Shown: positions 51,212 to 60,617 of the stretch, one piece after another
Position numbering within the stretch: the stretch's first letter is position 1
How the letters are laid out: the number at the start of each line of letters is the position of its first letter
NCBI RefSeq assembly: GCF_000722545.1
Contig: NZ_JNVM01000002.1
Coordinates: 367,477-431,476 of the forward strand
Direction of reading: 5' to 3'
Source of the DNA: Paenibacillus tyrphae
GTDB lineage: Bacteria > Bacillota > Bacilli > Paenibacillales > NBRC-103111
DNA length: 64,000 nucleotides
Program-made: the position numbers and the translations under genes
The notes under the pieces: generated by a model
What the model was told of the DNA's origin: nothing
Seen by the model: only the letters and a program-made list of their open reading frames with translations
The model's database searches: none

Positions 51212-52309
51212 TTAACCGGTCGTTTTCCGGTATCGGTCGATAGCCGCAACAAGCATCCACAGCACAAATGGAAACACAACGGCAAAGCCTGCTCCGAATT
51301 TGCCCATCCAATCGATCATTTTGTCGTTGTCGCGAAACGTCGGCTGATAAAACCAATAAGAAACAACGAGCAGCAGCAAAAACACGAACAGATGCGGCCG
51401 ATGGTCCGGCTTACCCAGCATCCAGCTCGTGGAGTATACGCTGCAGTACGTAAAAGGAACCCACGTCAGAGCGATAGTTAAAAGATAAAAGGCGAGGAAC
51501 ACGATTTCAAAGCGTTCGACGAAAGGAAATTCGACCACTTTCAGCAAGCTGATCACCGGTTCGTTGTATTGCAAGATCTCGTCCGGGCTGTAGAACACCA
51601 GGCAAATAAAATCCAGCAGCAAGTAGACAAGCAGGGCCATCGTATTAGCGGCAATCACCCCAAGGGCCGCCCGTTCTTTCTTTTGCAGAAACGGATACAG
51701 CACAAACGTCATTTCGAAGCCCAGGAACGTGAACACCATCTCCGGGGTCGCCGACAGCACCGGTCCCCACCCTTCCTTTAGCACGGGAAGCAGATGAAGC
51801 CATTCGGCGTCATAAAGCACGTCGATAAAAATCAAAGGCATCCAGCAGCATATCATGACAACGAACTCCGCAAATCTGCCATGGACCCGGACGCCGCTGC
51901 GGGCAATGATCCAGAATGGAATGATCAGCATGATGACGAGCATGATCTCCGGCGTTTGCGGCAGCAGCCATGCTTTGACGAAGATCACCGTCCGGGAGAA
52001 AACGACGTATGAAAAATAAGCAAAATAGAGAGCGACGACGATCGCGCCGGCAATTCCCACCCATTTGCCCCCATAGTTCGTCAGCAGATCAAGCAGCGTG
52101 CCGTCCGGGTAACGCTTCATGGCTTGGATGATAAACAAGCTCGCAGCCGTAATCAGAACCCAGCCCAAGATGACCGATATCCAGTTATCCGTCCCCGCAT
52201 ACCGGGCCACATTCGAAGGAAACGGGAGGACGCCGATGCCAATTTCCGAGGTGAAAATGAGAAAAATATATTGCCAAAGCGTAATTTCGTTAAAAGCGTA
52301 CTTTTTCAT
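51212..52309 (-). CDS. Spore germination receptor B subunit (third copy)
   Basis: A 365-residue GerAB/APC-family membrane protein with 10 TM segments: FNEITLWQYIFLIFTSEIGIG, then IARSGVRVHGRFAEFVVMIC and GFEMTFVLYPFLQKK. It is the nutrient-binding subunit type. It is separated from the main ger operon by a GNAT gene. The ATG at 52309 follows GGAGG. The 3' end abuts the Fur box of the heme monooxygenase gene. Confidence 0.88.
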   Translation of the reverse strand: MKKYAFNEITLWQYIFLIFTSEIGIGVLPFPSNVARYAGTDNWISVILGWVLITAASLFIIQAMKRYPDGTLLDLLTNYGGKWVGIAGAIVVALYFAYFSYVVFSRTVIFVKAWLLPQTPEIMLVIMLIIPFWIIARSGVRVHGRFAEFVVMICCWMPLIFIDVLYDAEWLHLLPVLKEGWGPVLSATPEMVFTFLGFEMTFVLYPFLQKKERAALGVIAANTMALLVYLLLDFICLVFYSPDEILQYNEPVISLLKVVEFPFVERFEIVFLAFYLLTIALTWVPFTYCSVYSTSWMLGKPDHRPHLFVFLLLLVVSYWFYQPTFRDNDKMIDWMGKFGAGFAVVFPFVLWMLVAAIDRYRKTTG

Positions 52310-52352
52310 CCGCAAAGCCTCCGGGTTGGACGATCCCGATTAACATGCCCAA

Positions 52353-52868
52353 TTAAAGGAAATATATGTACTCCCGCTCCAGCATGGACATGACGATCAG
52401 CGATTCGTACCGACCGTTCGTCCGGATGCATTCCCGCAGCATTCCTTCCGTCTTAAAGCCCGACGATTCGTAAAGATGCTTAGCTCTTGCGTTATGCTCC
52501 TTGACATCCAGCCACAAGCGGTGAGCCTTCAAGTCCTTGAACGCGTAGTTCTGAACGAACCGGATCGACGCTTTGCCGTACCCCCGCCCTTGATCGGCAA
52601 TGGTGATACGGACCAGTTCGATGCAGCGGTTCGGGCTCGTCAATCCGGCGAGAATAAGGTAGCCGACAGGCCTGCCGTCCGGCGTTTCGATGAGGAGATG
52701 CAGCTTGTCGCTGCCGTATATGGCTTCCCGGTGCTGATCCGGGGTCCACGAAATGATAAATGGCGCATGATCGGGATGCCGCTCCGTCGTTAATACGAAA
52801 TCCAAATCCTCCTCAGCGGTCCTGCGAAATTGAAGCAAATCGAAGCTTACCGGTACGTTCGAGAGCAT
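52353..52868 (-). CDS. GNAT-family N-acetyltransferase (RimJ/RimL-like)
   Basis: A 171-residue GNAT: LQFRRTAEEDLDFVLTTERH, PVGYLILAGL, the acetyl-CoA loop IADQGRGYGKASIRFVQNYA and HRLWLDVKEHNARAKHLYES. Similar to RimL-type or spermidine acetyltransferases. It sits inside the ger cluster on the same strand, but a role in germination is not implied. The ATG at 52868 follows GGAAGGTGG. Confidence 0.87.
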   Translation of the reverse strand: MLSNVPVSFDLLQFRRTAEEDLDFVLTTERHPDHAPFIISWTPDQHREAIYGSDKLHLLIETPDGRPVGYLILAGLTSPNRCIELVRITIADQGRGYGKASIRFVQNYAFKDLKAHRLWLDVKEHNARAKHLYESSGFKTEGMLRECIRTNGRYESLIVMSMLEREYIYFL

Positions 52869-52921
52869 AAGCAGCCACCTTCCTTGGTATTCTGCTCCCA
52901 TTATAACGAATCGTCCACGCT

Positions 52922-54037
52922 TCACCTACCATTTTTTGCATGTCGTTTCGTCCTTCGGCCCCGAACTGTCGCAACGATCAGCAAAACCGCCGGCCACAAG
53001 GCAAACGTCAGCGAAAATAACGGCCACACCTTAAAATCCCATGCCTGCTCGTAGCCCACATTCGGATAAATGAGCAGTGCAAAAGGCACCAGGCATAGGC
53101 CTGCCGACAAATTGAGCGAGCGGTATTCGTCCACCCGAATCATGTGCGCCAAACCTGATACAGCAGCGTAATAGCAGAGTACCACTTGATAAAATATAGC
53201 GAGCAGCCACAACAAGACAAGCAGCGCTTCGATGCGTTCGAAGAAATGGCCGATGTTGATTTTCATCGTCAGGCTATAGGTAGGATACAACTCGATGGAC
53301 GTCCGGTCAGGTCCAAGCACCATAACCGTCAACGCAGTTACGGCCGTCAAAATCGCGCCCGAACTTAGAACGGCGGTATAAAGCGCTTTACCGCACGCTT
53401 CGGGACGGCTCACGTGCTTCGGATAAATCATCAGCAATGATATCCACGGGAAATAGGCGAAACTTGCAAACGTAAGCGATGCCCGCGCAAGCGGCCCGGG
53501 TCCCGATTCCAGAACCGGCATCAAGTTCGCGGTCCGGGCTTCCGGCAGCAGCGATAACATGACGACGACAAGCCCGGACATAAAGATCATGAAAGACGTC
53601 TCCGCGGAGCGGGCCAATGCCCCAAGCCCCAGATGCGTCCCGTACAGCATGACGGCAACATAGAGGATCATCAGGACCGGCCGGGGGGTTTCGGTGAATA
53701 GATAGGTCGTCAAGAAGTTGCCGACATACCAGGTTAAAGCAGCTGCGGAGTAAAAGTTGAAAAAGAAGTAGGCGAGCATAAAGACGCGGCCTGCCGTTCT
53801 TCCAAGCAGATGCGTGCTAAGCTCCGTCAAGGTCTTGTCCGGGAACCGTCCCGCCAAGGCAGTATACAGCCAGACGAGCACCAACCCTCCCAAGGTGCCC
53901 AAAGCGGCGCCTAGCCAAGCATCCTGCTCCAGCTCATCGGCCATTCCCGATGAAATGACGAGCAGCGTGGAGCCAAGCGAGAACATGATCGTCAGGACCG
54001 TAAATTGATATACCGATAGTTTCCGTTGACCGCCCAT
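52922..54037 (-). CDS. Spore germination receptor B subunit (second copy)
   Basis: A 371-residue GerAB-type protein: KLSVYQFTVLTIMFSLGSTL, SGMADELEQDAWLGA, LGALARSAETSFMIF and FFERIEALLVLLWLLAIFYQ. It begins 9 bases after the first B-subunit gene, so both are co-translated. The paired copies may respond to different nutrients. Confidence 0.9.
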   Translation of the reverse strand: MGGQRKLSVYQFTVLTIMFSLGSTLLVISSGMADELEQDAWLGAALGTLGGLVLVWLYTALAGRFPDKTLTELSTHLLGRTAGRVFMLAYFFFNFYSAAALTWYVGNFLTTYLFTETPRPVLMILYVAVMLYGTHLGLGALARSAETSFMIFMSGLVVVMLSLLPEARTANLMPVLESGPGPLARASLTFASFAYFPWISLLMIYPKHVSRPEACGKALYTAVLSSGAILTAVTALTVMVLGPDRTSIELYPTYSLTMKINIGHFFERIEALLVLLWLLAIFYQVVLCYYAAVSGLAHMIRVDEYRSLNLSAGLCLVPFALLIYPNVGYEQAWDFKVWPLFSLTFALWPAVLLIVATVRGRRTKRHAKNGR

Positions 54038-54046
54038 TCCTTCACC

Positions 54047-55141
54047 TCATCTCTTCCCGGGCGACCTGTGCAGCCAAGCCGCTCCGAGCATGAGCAAAGG
54101 GAGAAACAACCCGAAGGTGAGCGTGTAAGGAGTCCAGAACTTCGTGGCAAAATGGTCAAAATACGGCCGGTTCGGAACGAACACCAGAGCCAGCGCATAG
54201 CAAATCATGGCGAGCGGCAGCGTGACCGGACGGTATCTCGGCAGCTTCACGATCTGCGCTATCCCATGGGAAGCGGCATAGTAGCAGACGGATATTTTTA
54301 CAAAAACGGTGATAAACCAAAGAAACGCCATAATGGCTTCGATCCGTTCCAAAAACTTGCCGACGGCAACCTTCTGCGCCAGCACATAGCTCGGATAGGC
54401 CAGCAAAGCGGTCATATCGCTGCCCATCACCATAATGGAAACCGTGGAAAACACGGTAAGGATGATCGTGCCGACAGCCAAGCCCGTCGCATAAGCTTTC
54501 GCCCCCTTGCCCGGGTTACGGACAAAAGGAAACAGCATGAGCAGAATGACGCTTTCCTCCAAATTTCCAAAAAATCTTAAATTCCCTTGGATAATCGGTT
54601 TCATCCCTTCGCTCAACACCGGCTGGGCATTCTCCGGCCTGATCTGCGGGGAAATAAACAAGACCAGCATCAGGTAAAGCAGCACAAACGAAGGGAACAC
54701 CAATTCGGAAGAGCGAGCCAGCGTAACCGCCCCCTGCCGTACACCGAGGACGATGACGCCGGTGAACAGCAGAATGACAACCTCGATCGGGGTCTCCGGC
54801 ATCATCTGCGTCGTGATGAAGTCCCCGATTTCATACAGCATGATGGAAATATCGACCAGAATAAAACTGACGAAGAAGCAGGCCGCGATCGTTCCCGCCC
54901 ATCGGCCCAGAACGGAGCGGCATAGATCGATTAACGTCGCCGGAAAGTGGCGTTTGGCCAGCGTCGTGTACAGCCAAGCGATCGCTAAGCCCTCGACGCA
55001 TCCGAAAGCGGCGGCCAGCCAGGCATCCTGTTTGGCGGAGGAAGCCAGCCACGAAGGCACGTACAACAACGCATCCCCGACAACAAATAAAATCACAAGC
55101 AGCGTAAATTGATGGGTATCGATCTTGTCGTTATCGAACAT
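54047..55141 (-). CDS. Spore germination receptor B subunit (first copy)
   Basis: A 364-residue GerAB-type protein: IDTHQFTLLVILFVVGDALL, AKQDAWLAAAFGCVEGLAIA, GAVTLARSSELVFPS and FLERIEAIMAFLWFITVFVK. It follows the small D-like gene. Being the B gene closest to the A and C subunits, it is the probable primary partner. Confidence 0.9.
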   Translation of the reverse strand: MFDNDKIDTHQFTLLVILFVVGDALLYVPSWLASSAKQDAWLAAAFGCVEGLAIAWLYTTLAKRHFPATLIDLCRSVLGRWAGTIAACFFVSFILVDISIMLYEIGDFITTQMMPETPIEVVILLFTGVIVLGVRQGAVTLARSSELVFPSFVLLYLMLVLFISPQIRPENAQPVLSEGMKPIIQGNLRFFGNLEESVILLMLFPFVRNPGKGAKAYATGLAVGTIILTVFSTVSIMVMGSDMTALLAYPSYVLAQKVAVGKFLERIEAIMAFLWFITVFVKISVCYYAASHGIAQIVKLPRYRPVTLPLAMICYALALVFVPNRPYFDHFATKFWTPYTLTFGLFLPLLMLGAAWLHRSPGKR

Positions 55142-55180
55142 ACGGTTCCACCTGCCATTTCCTCGACAGACGATTTGGGC

Positions 55181-55414
55181 TTAAGCCGAGCTTCCGTATA
55201 TCAGGTTGCTCAGCGGCTTATACAACGCGGAGATCCAGTCCAGCGGATTGGGGATGTTGAGCTGCAGCGCTTCCGCCACACCGAGGCTTGTTCCGACGAT
55301 ACACAGCAGGAAGAATGTCCACAGCTCTCTTTTCAGCTTCCTCTCCATCAAGGAACGCCATTCGACGGCAACAATCGCAGCTGCCGCCAATAAAACGATC
55401 AGCACCTTCCACAT
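55181..55414 (-). CDS. Small two-TM germination receptor D-like protein
   Basis: A 77-residue protein with two hydrophobic segments (VLIVLLAAAAIVAVEW and WTFFLLCIVGTSLGVAEAL) and a short polar C-terminus. Small two-TM D proteins are encoded in or beside many ger operons and modulate receptor function. Its place between the C and B genes fits that class. Confidence 0.7.
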   Translation of the reverse strand: MWKVLIVLLAAAAIVAVEWRSLMERKLKRELWTFFLLCIVGTSLGVAEALQLNIPNPLDWISALYKPLSNLIYGSSA

Positions 55415-55429
55415 GACAAACGTCCCTCC

Positions 55430-56635
55430 TTATTTCATTTTGTCGATGAACGATTGTCCCACCTTGCCCGTTCTGCGCAGCTTGACGTCGATTCGGGTGT
55501 CTACTTTGACGCTCATGAAATACCGGTCCCAATCGTCCTTCAAGCGATTCCAGTTCCGGGGATCGTACCGGTGAATCGCCTCGCCGAATCCGAAGATGTC
55601 GGAGCGGCTGCTTTGCCGAGCCTTGCGAACCGCTTGACGGATGTAGCCGTCAATTACCCGCTCCGCCCTGCGTTCGAACGCATAGATCGTCTCCGGCTTG
55701 GACAAGTCTTCCCTGCACGAGATTTCCCCGATATTGCCTTCTGCCTCGACTTCGACGGTAATCACCGGTTCACCTTGGGGCGCGCTGCCTTTTAAGTTCG
55801 TATGGCTTCGAAGAATTTCAACCGTCGATCTTCCTCCCGAATCGCACGGGACATCCGTCACCGTAGCGTTGACACGATTGGTAATATAACTGAAGCCCCG
55901 GCTTTCATCCTCATTCAGCCAGCCGACCAGCTTGTCGTTTTTGAACACCCCAATGTTGGAAAACCGGAAATAGCTTGGAGGGTTGACGCTTTTTAAATTC
56001 GCATCCGTCTGGCCAGTGCGAAGATCCCCGTTCAATTGCAAGCCGGTCATCACTCCCTCCTTGCCTACTTTCATCAGATCCGTAATAAACTCGTCCAACG
56101 TAATGGCAATGGTGGGAGACCAGTTTTTTTCGGAGATTTCCAAACTTTTCAGCAAGGCGGTGGCAGGCGACTGCTCGATCGGTACGATCTGGCTCATAAC
56201 TTCCCTGGCTTCGACGCCTTTGGTCACGATAAGGAAAAAATCCGGCCGAATTTCATGGTCGCGCACAAACAGATCCAGGATGTCCCGCAGCCCTTCTCGC
56301 GCTAGCGTTTCGCTAAATACAAGGACCCGGATATGAGAAAAATACAGCTTGCGGGGAAGCTTGGTCGTCAAGCGGCGAAAGCCTTCATAGACCGAATCCG
56401 CCTTTATATACTGCGTCGTCACCGGCAGACTCGAGCCGCCCCCGCCTCCCGGAGCTTCGCTCCCCGCTTGCCCCATGTTGAGCACTTGGAGCGACAGCAA
56501 GTATTGGTTATCGAGCTTGTCGATGCCAATGCCTGTGACGATCGCCAGCTCGTTCAGCTCGCGGCGGCTCCAGCAGCCCGTGGTCAGGACGAGCAGCAGG
56601 CATAAAACGCAAACCACCGACACGCTACGCTTCAT
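55430..56635 (-). CDS. Spore germination receptor C subunit (lipoprotein)
   Basis: A 401-residue GerAC-type lipoprotein with lipobox TTGC in LLLVLTTGCWSRRELNELAI, the family signature, followed by VTGIGIDKLDNQYLLSLQVL. It is anchored to the outer face of the spore inner membrane. Its ATG overlaps the A-subunit stop by 4 bases. Confidence 0.93.
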   Translation of the reverse strand: MKRSVSVVCVLCLLLVLTTGCWSRRELNELAIVTGIGIDKLDNQYLLSLQVLNMGQAGSEAPGGGGGSSLPVTTQYIKADSVYEGFRRLTTKLPRKLYFSHIRVLVFSETLAREGLRDILDLFVRDHEIRPDFFLIVTKGVEAREVMSQIVPIEQSPATALLKSLEISEKNWSPTIAITLDEFITDLMKVGKEGVMTGLQLNGDLRTGQTDANLKSVNPPSYFRFSNIGVFKNDKLVGWLNEDESRGFSYITNRVNATVTDVPCDSGGRSTVEILRSHTNLKGSAPQGEPVITVEVEAEGNIGEISCREDLSKPETIYAFERRAERVIDGYIRQAVRKARQSSRSDIFGFGEAIHRYDPRNWNRLKDDWDRYFMSVKVDTRIDVKLRRTGKVGQSFIDKMK

Positions 56636-58269
56636 GGGTTACCTCTCCCGCCCTCCCGCTGATGATGCGCATCCGGCTCAGACGGGACTGTATTTTGCCG
56701 AACCGGGTTCGGACTCTGCATCAGGACCGGCCGTCTTCGCATTGCGGACAACGGGAACCGGAATATGGCGTCTTTCTGATCGCTTGGATAGTACGGGGCA
56801 AAAGGCGCCATATAAGGAACTCCGAACGAATGCAAGCTGCACAAATGCAGGTTAAGCACAATCAGTCCGATAAACACGCCGAAAAGGCCGAAGAATGCGG
56901 ACAACCCCATCAAGGCGAAGCGTAATATCCGGATCGGAATGGACATCGCGAATGAAGGAAAGGCAAAGCTGGCAATGGCCGTAATCGATACGACGATGAC
57001 CATAGCCGGGGATACCAGACCGGCCCTGACCGACGCTTCCCCCAGCACTAGCGCCCCTACGATGGAAATCGCGGGGCCGATCGCTCTGGGCATCCGAATG
57101 CCCGCCTCACGGAGAAGCTCGAACGTAAACTCCATCAGGAAAGCTTCGATAGCCGCCGGAAACGGCACCCTTTCCCGCTGTGTCGCGATACTGGTCATCA
57201 GCGTGGTCGGCAGCATCTCTTGATGAAAGGTGGTGACGGAAATAAATAAAGCGGGAGCGAGCAGCGCAATCATCAGGGAAATGTATCGGAGAATGCGAAT
57301 AATCCCGTAATCCGACCGGTGATAGTAATCTTCGGGAGACTGAAAAAATTGGGCGAATACGACCGGCACGACCAGAACAAACGGCGTCCCGTCCACAACG
57401 ATCGCCACCCGGCCCTCCAAAAGATTCGCTGCGACCGAGTCGGGGCGTTCCGTATTATACATTGTCGGAAACGGGGTAATCGTTTTCTCTTGAATTAGCT
57501 CCTCGATATTGCCGCTCTCAAAAATACCGTCGATATCAATGCGGTCCAGCCTGCTGCGCACTTCCTCAACCGTGCTGTCGTTGGCAATACCCTTGATGTA
57601 CATCAAAGCGACTTTCGTCTTCGTCACCCGGCCGATCGACCGGGATTCCAGCCACAGCCTCGGGTCTTTGATTTTGCGCCGGATTAAAGCAGTGTTGGTA
57701 GCCAGACATTCCGAGAACGATTCCCGGGGCCCGCGTACAACGGATTGTACGGAAGCCTCCTGGACGCCGCGGTCTTCCCAGCCCTTCGTATCTGCGGACA
57801 GCCCTTTGGCGAATCCGTCGATCAGAATGATCATATTGCCGGACAGCAGGTTGTCGAACAGCGCGTTAAAATTGTCGATTTCCGCTACCGAACTGAGCGT
57901 TAAAGTAAAATCTTCAAGCATTTGCAGCGGAGTCCATGGGCTCTCCGCCCCGTTTAAATCCCGGAATAGCGCCGGATTGCGGGCATGCAGCAAGAACGAC
58001 TCCAAGAACCGGGTAATGATTTCTTTGTCCGTCAGCCCGTCGGTATGAATGATCGCCGCCTTCGTCGTGCCTGAAGCTCCGATGCGAATCGTCCGTATGA
58101 TCAGATCCGGGCTGTTTCCCGTCGTCGTCCGAATATGCTCTAAATTAAGCTCCATGTCCGGGCTTAAGGGTGTGGCTTCTTGCGGAGGCAAGTCGGCCCG
58201 ATTGGCCTCCCATTTTCCCGCAGCGCTGCGTCCGGACCTTCCGGCTCTGGTTAATTTGAAGAAACGCAT
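56632..58269 (-). CDS. Spore germination receptor A subunit
   Basis: A 545-residue GerAA-type protein: large N-terminal domain with SPDLIIRTIRIG, GNMIILIDG, GPRESFSECLATNTALIRRK and NILEGR-like ANLLEGRVAIVVDGTPF, then five or so TM segments. Receptor A subunits form oligomeric ion channels opened on nutrient binding. First gene of the operon, preceded by a sigma-G-like promoter. Confidence 0.93.
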   Translation of the reverse strand: MRFFKLTRAGRSGRSAAGKWEANRADLPPQEATPLSPDMELNLEHIRTTTGNSPDLIIRTIRIGASGTTKAAIIHTDGLTDKEIITRFLESFLLHARNPALFRDLNGAESPWTPLQMLEDFTLTLSSVAEIDNFNALFDNLLSGNMIILIDGFAKGLSADTKGWEDRGVQEASVQSVVRGPRESFSECLATNTALIRRKIKDPRLWLESRSIGRVTKTKVALMYIKGIANDSTVEEVRSRLDRIDIDGIFESGNIEELIQEKTITPFPTMYNTERPDSVAANLLEGRVAIVVDGTPFVLVVPVVFAQFFQSPEDYYHRSDYGIIRILRYISLMIALLAPALFISVTTFHQEMLPTTLMTSIATQRERVPFPAAIEAFLMEFTFELLREAGIRMPRAIGPAISIVGALVLGEASVRAGLVSPAMVIVVSITAIASFAFPSFAMSIPIRILRFALMGLSAFFGLFGVFIGLIVLNLHLCSLHSFGVPYMAPFAPYYPSDQKDAIFRFPLSAMRRRPVLMQSPNPVRQNTVPSEPDAHHQREGGRGNP

Positions 58270-58311
58270 CTTCCGTCACCTGCATTTTGTATGTGACTCT
58301 GGTTCTACTGA

Positions 58312-58342
58312 TACATTGCTCAAATTTGGTAAAATCTATTCA
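58312..58342 (-). promoter_or_regulatory. Candidate sigma-G promoter of the ger operon
   Basis: TGAATA (58342-58337), an 18-base spacer and CAATGTA (58318-58312) fit the forespore sigma-G pattern (TGMATA, 17-18 bases, CATWMTA) with two -10 mismatches. Forespore expression is expected for ger receptors. Confidence 0.55.
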
Positions 58343-58445
58343 TTTGTCCGATACAATCGAACAACCGTTCTCTTGCCACAAACTTCCAAAATACGGTACA
58401 CTAAGTCCTAGTGGTTCGAATGGCCGAAAGGTCCGTTGAGCCATC

Positions 58446-58484
58446 AAAAAAAGGCCTGTGGGAAAGCATCCCCGGCCTTTTTTT
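58446..58484. terminator. Bidirectional terminator
   Basis: AAAAAAAGGCC and GGCCTTTTTTT flank a 17-base interval. It ends the small zinc-ribbon gene on the minus strand and insulates the ger operon. Confidence 0.85.
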
Positions 58485-58504
58485 CGTTTATTGTATTTCC
58501 AGTT

Positions 58505-58879
58505 CTACGCCTTAACCGACAGCTTCTGCAGCAGAACCTCTCCTTCGGTCTTGAACGTTCGATTCGCCTCCAAAAACGCTTCCACTTCGTTCAGCTTCGC
58601 CGGCCGGTACCCCGGTCCATTGCAGCCGCAGGAATGATAGCTGAAGCCGCGGGCATACAGAAGCTCGACTTTTTTCCACTGCTTGGTATCATTCTGTTTC
58701 GGCGCTTGAAAGTCGTGTCCCATATTATTCATGACTTCCCCACATTGCGGACACTTGTATTGTCTGTTCGCCACTTCGATTTTGCTCAGCTCATAATCAG
58801 ACGTTTGCTTGAACACTTTGCGGCACGAAAAGCAAGCGTAAATATTTTTGTACGGGCCATACATGGCATAGCGGCACAT
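58505..58879 (-). CDS. Zinc-ribbon protein of unknown function
   Basis: A 124-residue protein with two CxxC pairs, YACFSCRKVFKQ and YKCPQCGEVMNN, forming a probable zinc ribbon, plus a CGCNGPGYRPAKLNEV segment. This pattern recurs in short uncharacterised Bacillota proteins. It follows bioC by 54 bases on the same strand with GGAGGT, so it may be co-transcribed with the biotin operon. No specific function can be given. Confidence 0.75.
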   Translation of the reverse strand: MCRYAMYGPYKNIYACFSCRKVFKQTSDYELSKIEVANRQYKCPQCGEVMNNMGHDFQAPKQNDTKQWKKVELLYARGFSYHSCGCNGPGYRPAKLNEVEAFLEANRTFKTEGEVLLQKLSVKA

Positions 58880-58933
58880 CGTAATCCACCTCCGGTAGCT
58901 TCCTTTCCATTTTACCGTTTCCAGGAAACTTTG

Positions 58934-59794
58934 TCATGAGGGAACTTCCGCTTGGAGCAAAAGAAGCTGGTACGTGGCTGCAATCCCTTCCGGGGCCGGA
59001 AACCGTTTTTCGTACTCCCGAAACATTCCGGCGAATAAGGAACGCCAGCCAAGGCCTCGCGAAGCGTCTGCCGCCGATACGCTGGCCCCCGTCGCTTTGA
59101 CCGAGTGCAGAAATTCGCTGACGGAGGCATAGCCTTCGGTCCGGATAGTACTCTCTTCCCGAACCTCCGCAAAGCCCGCATGTTGAAGTAGGGTCCGCCA
59201 CTCGCCGGCAGAGAGAAACGAAAGGCCGTGCCGCTGCGGCTCCAGACCGCAGGAGCGGTAAACGGCGGCAAACGATTCGTGCAGCTCATGGAACGTTTCC
59301 GGACCGAAGGTCGTGAACGCCAATAAACCGCCGGGACGCAGCAGCCGCCGCAAATGCCGCAGCGTTTCCTGCGGGCGGCCCAGCCACTGAAAGCAAGCGC
59401 TTGAGACGATAACATCGAACGACAACGGCTCCGCTTGGGCGGCCCACGCTTCGGCATCCGCCAGGTGGAAGCTCACGGAGAGCCGTTGGTTTGCGTCGGC
59501 CGATGCCGCCTTGGACCGGATGCGCTGTTCCGCCGCTTCCAGCATGGCCGGGGCGATATCCAGCGCGGTGATGAACGCATCGGGCCAATCGCGCAGCAAA
59601 ATCTCGGTCAGCAGGCCGGTACCGCAGCCGATTTCCAGCAGATGCGGCCGTGTTTCGCCGGCTCTCTCCTTCCGGCGGGCCAGCGACCTGCCAAGCTTAT
59701 TCGCCATGACGCGTTGAACGCGTGCGTGCGCGTCGTAGGACGCCCTGGCGGAACGGTCAAACCGGCGGCGAATCGAAAGCAGCCTGTGCTCCAT
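58934..59794 (-). CDS. bioC: Malonyl-ACP O-methyltransferase
   Basis: A 286-residue SAM methyltransferase: the BioC opening RRRFDRSARASYDAHARVQR, motif I LLEIGCGTGLLTEIL, ALDIAPAMLEAAE and VIVSSACFQWL. It methylates malonyl-ACP so that fatty acid synthesis can build pimeloyl-ACP methyl ester. The ATG has AAGGAGG upstream and overlaps the hydrolase gene by 38 bases. Confidence 0.93.
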   Translation of the reverse strand: MEHRLLSIRRRFDRSARASYDAHARVQRVMANKLGRSLARRKERAGETRPHLLEIGCGTGLLTEILLRDWPDAFITALDIAPAMLEAAEQRIRSKAASADANQRLSVSFHLADAEAWAAQAEPLSFDVIVSSACFQWLGRPQETLRHLRRLLRPGGLLAFTTFGPETFHELHESFAAVYRSCGLEPQRHGLSFLSAGEWRTLLQHAGFAEVREESTIRTEGYASVSEFLHSVKATGASVSAADASRGLGWRSLFAGMFREYEKRFPAPEGIAATYQLLLLQAEVPS

Positions 59795-60617
59795 GCCACC
59801 ACCTCCTTATCGCTTCGGCGATAGCGGCCTCCCGCCCAAGAAACGGGATATACCCGCTGCCTTCGACCGGCAGGATCTCCGCTTGCGGCAGCCGTTCATA
59901 CAGCTCCTCCGCCGCACCATACGGGCATACTTCGTCCTCTTTGCCGTGGACCAGAAGCGTCGGACAAGCGATCTCCGGCAGTTCCGAGACATGGTTCTCT
60001 GTCTGGAGAAGCTGTATGCCGGCGAGCAGCGCCGCGGTCGACCAGCTTCCTGCCGGGGGAAGCTGCGGGCAGAAGCCGGTCTTCTTCTCCTCATCCGATA
60101 GCAGCCGTTGGCGGAATCGGGCTTCAACCGCCAGCCGATCCTTGGCGATCGCCGCCGCCATGTGCCGGAGAACGGCGTCCGGCCAGCCGAGATTCGCCTG
60201 TTCCTTGGAGCGGACGAATCGGGCGGTTGCGCCGAAAAGCACAAGGCCGTCCGCGAACCCCCGGGCGGCAAGCCGCAGCGCAAGCAATCCGCCGAGAGAC
60301 CAGCCGGCGATCAGGAGCTTTCCGCTTCTACGGGAGGACGCAAGGCTCGGAAGGGCGCGGTCTGTCCCGGTGAACCAAGCGGCGGCAGCCGCTTCAGCCA
60401 GAGCTCTCATCTGCTCCGGCGTTTCGGCGCAGCTCAATCGTACCGGGGCATGAACGAATTCCGGCAGATGCGATTGAAGCTCCGCGAATACCGTTTCCGG
60501 CGTGCTCCATCCGGCCAGCCATAAGATAACGGCGCCGCGCGGCTTTGCCGTTTTTGGCGTTCCGGCCGATGCGCCGAGTGCCGCTCTATTCGCGAAAATG
60601 CGAATCGGGTCCGTCAT
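59757..60617 (-). CDS. BioH/BioG-like alpha/beta hydrolase, altered catalytic His
   Basis: A 286-residue alpha/beta hydrolase in the position of a pimeloyl-ACP methyl ester esterase. The nucleophile is in LIAGWSLGGLLAL and the acid in LVHGKEDEVCPYG. At the place of the catalytic His (GxGHxPF in relatives) the sequence is EGSGYIPFLGRE, with Tyr (codon TAT) instead. Either another residue serves as base or the protein is impaired. The ATG at 60617 overlaps the bioF stop as ATGA. Confidence 0.8.
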   Translation of the reverse strand: MTDPIRIFANRAALGASAGTPKTAKPRGAVILWLAGWSTPETVFAELQSHLPEFVHAPVRLSCAETPEQMRALAEAAAAAWFTGTDRALPSLASSRRSGKLLIAGWSLGGLLALRLAARGFADGLVLFGATARFVRSKEQANLGWPDAVLRHMAAAIAKDRLAVEARFRQRLLSDEEKKTGFCPQLPPAGSWSTAALLAGIQLLQTENHVSELPEIACPTLLVHGKEDEVCPYGAAEELYERLPQAEILPVEGSGYIPFLGREAAIAEAIRRWWHGAQAAFDSPPV

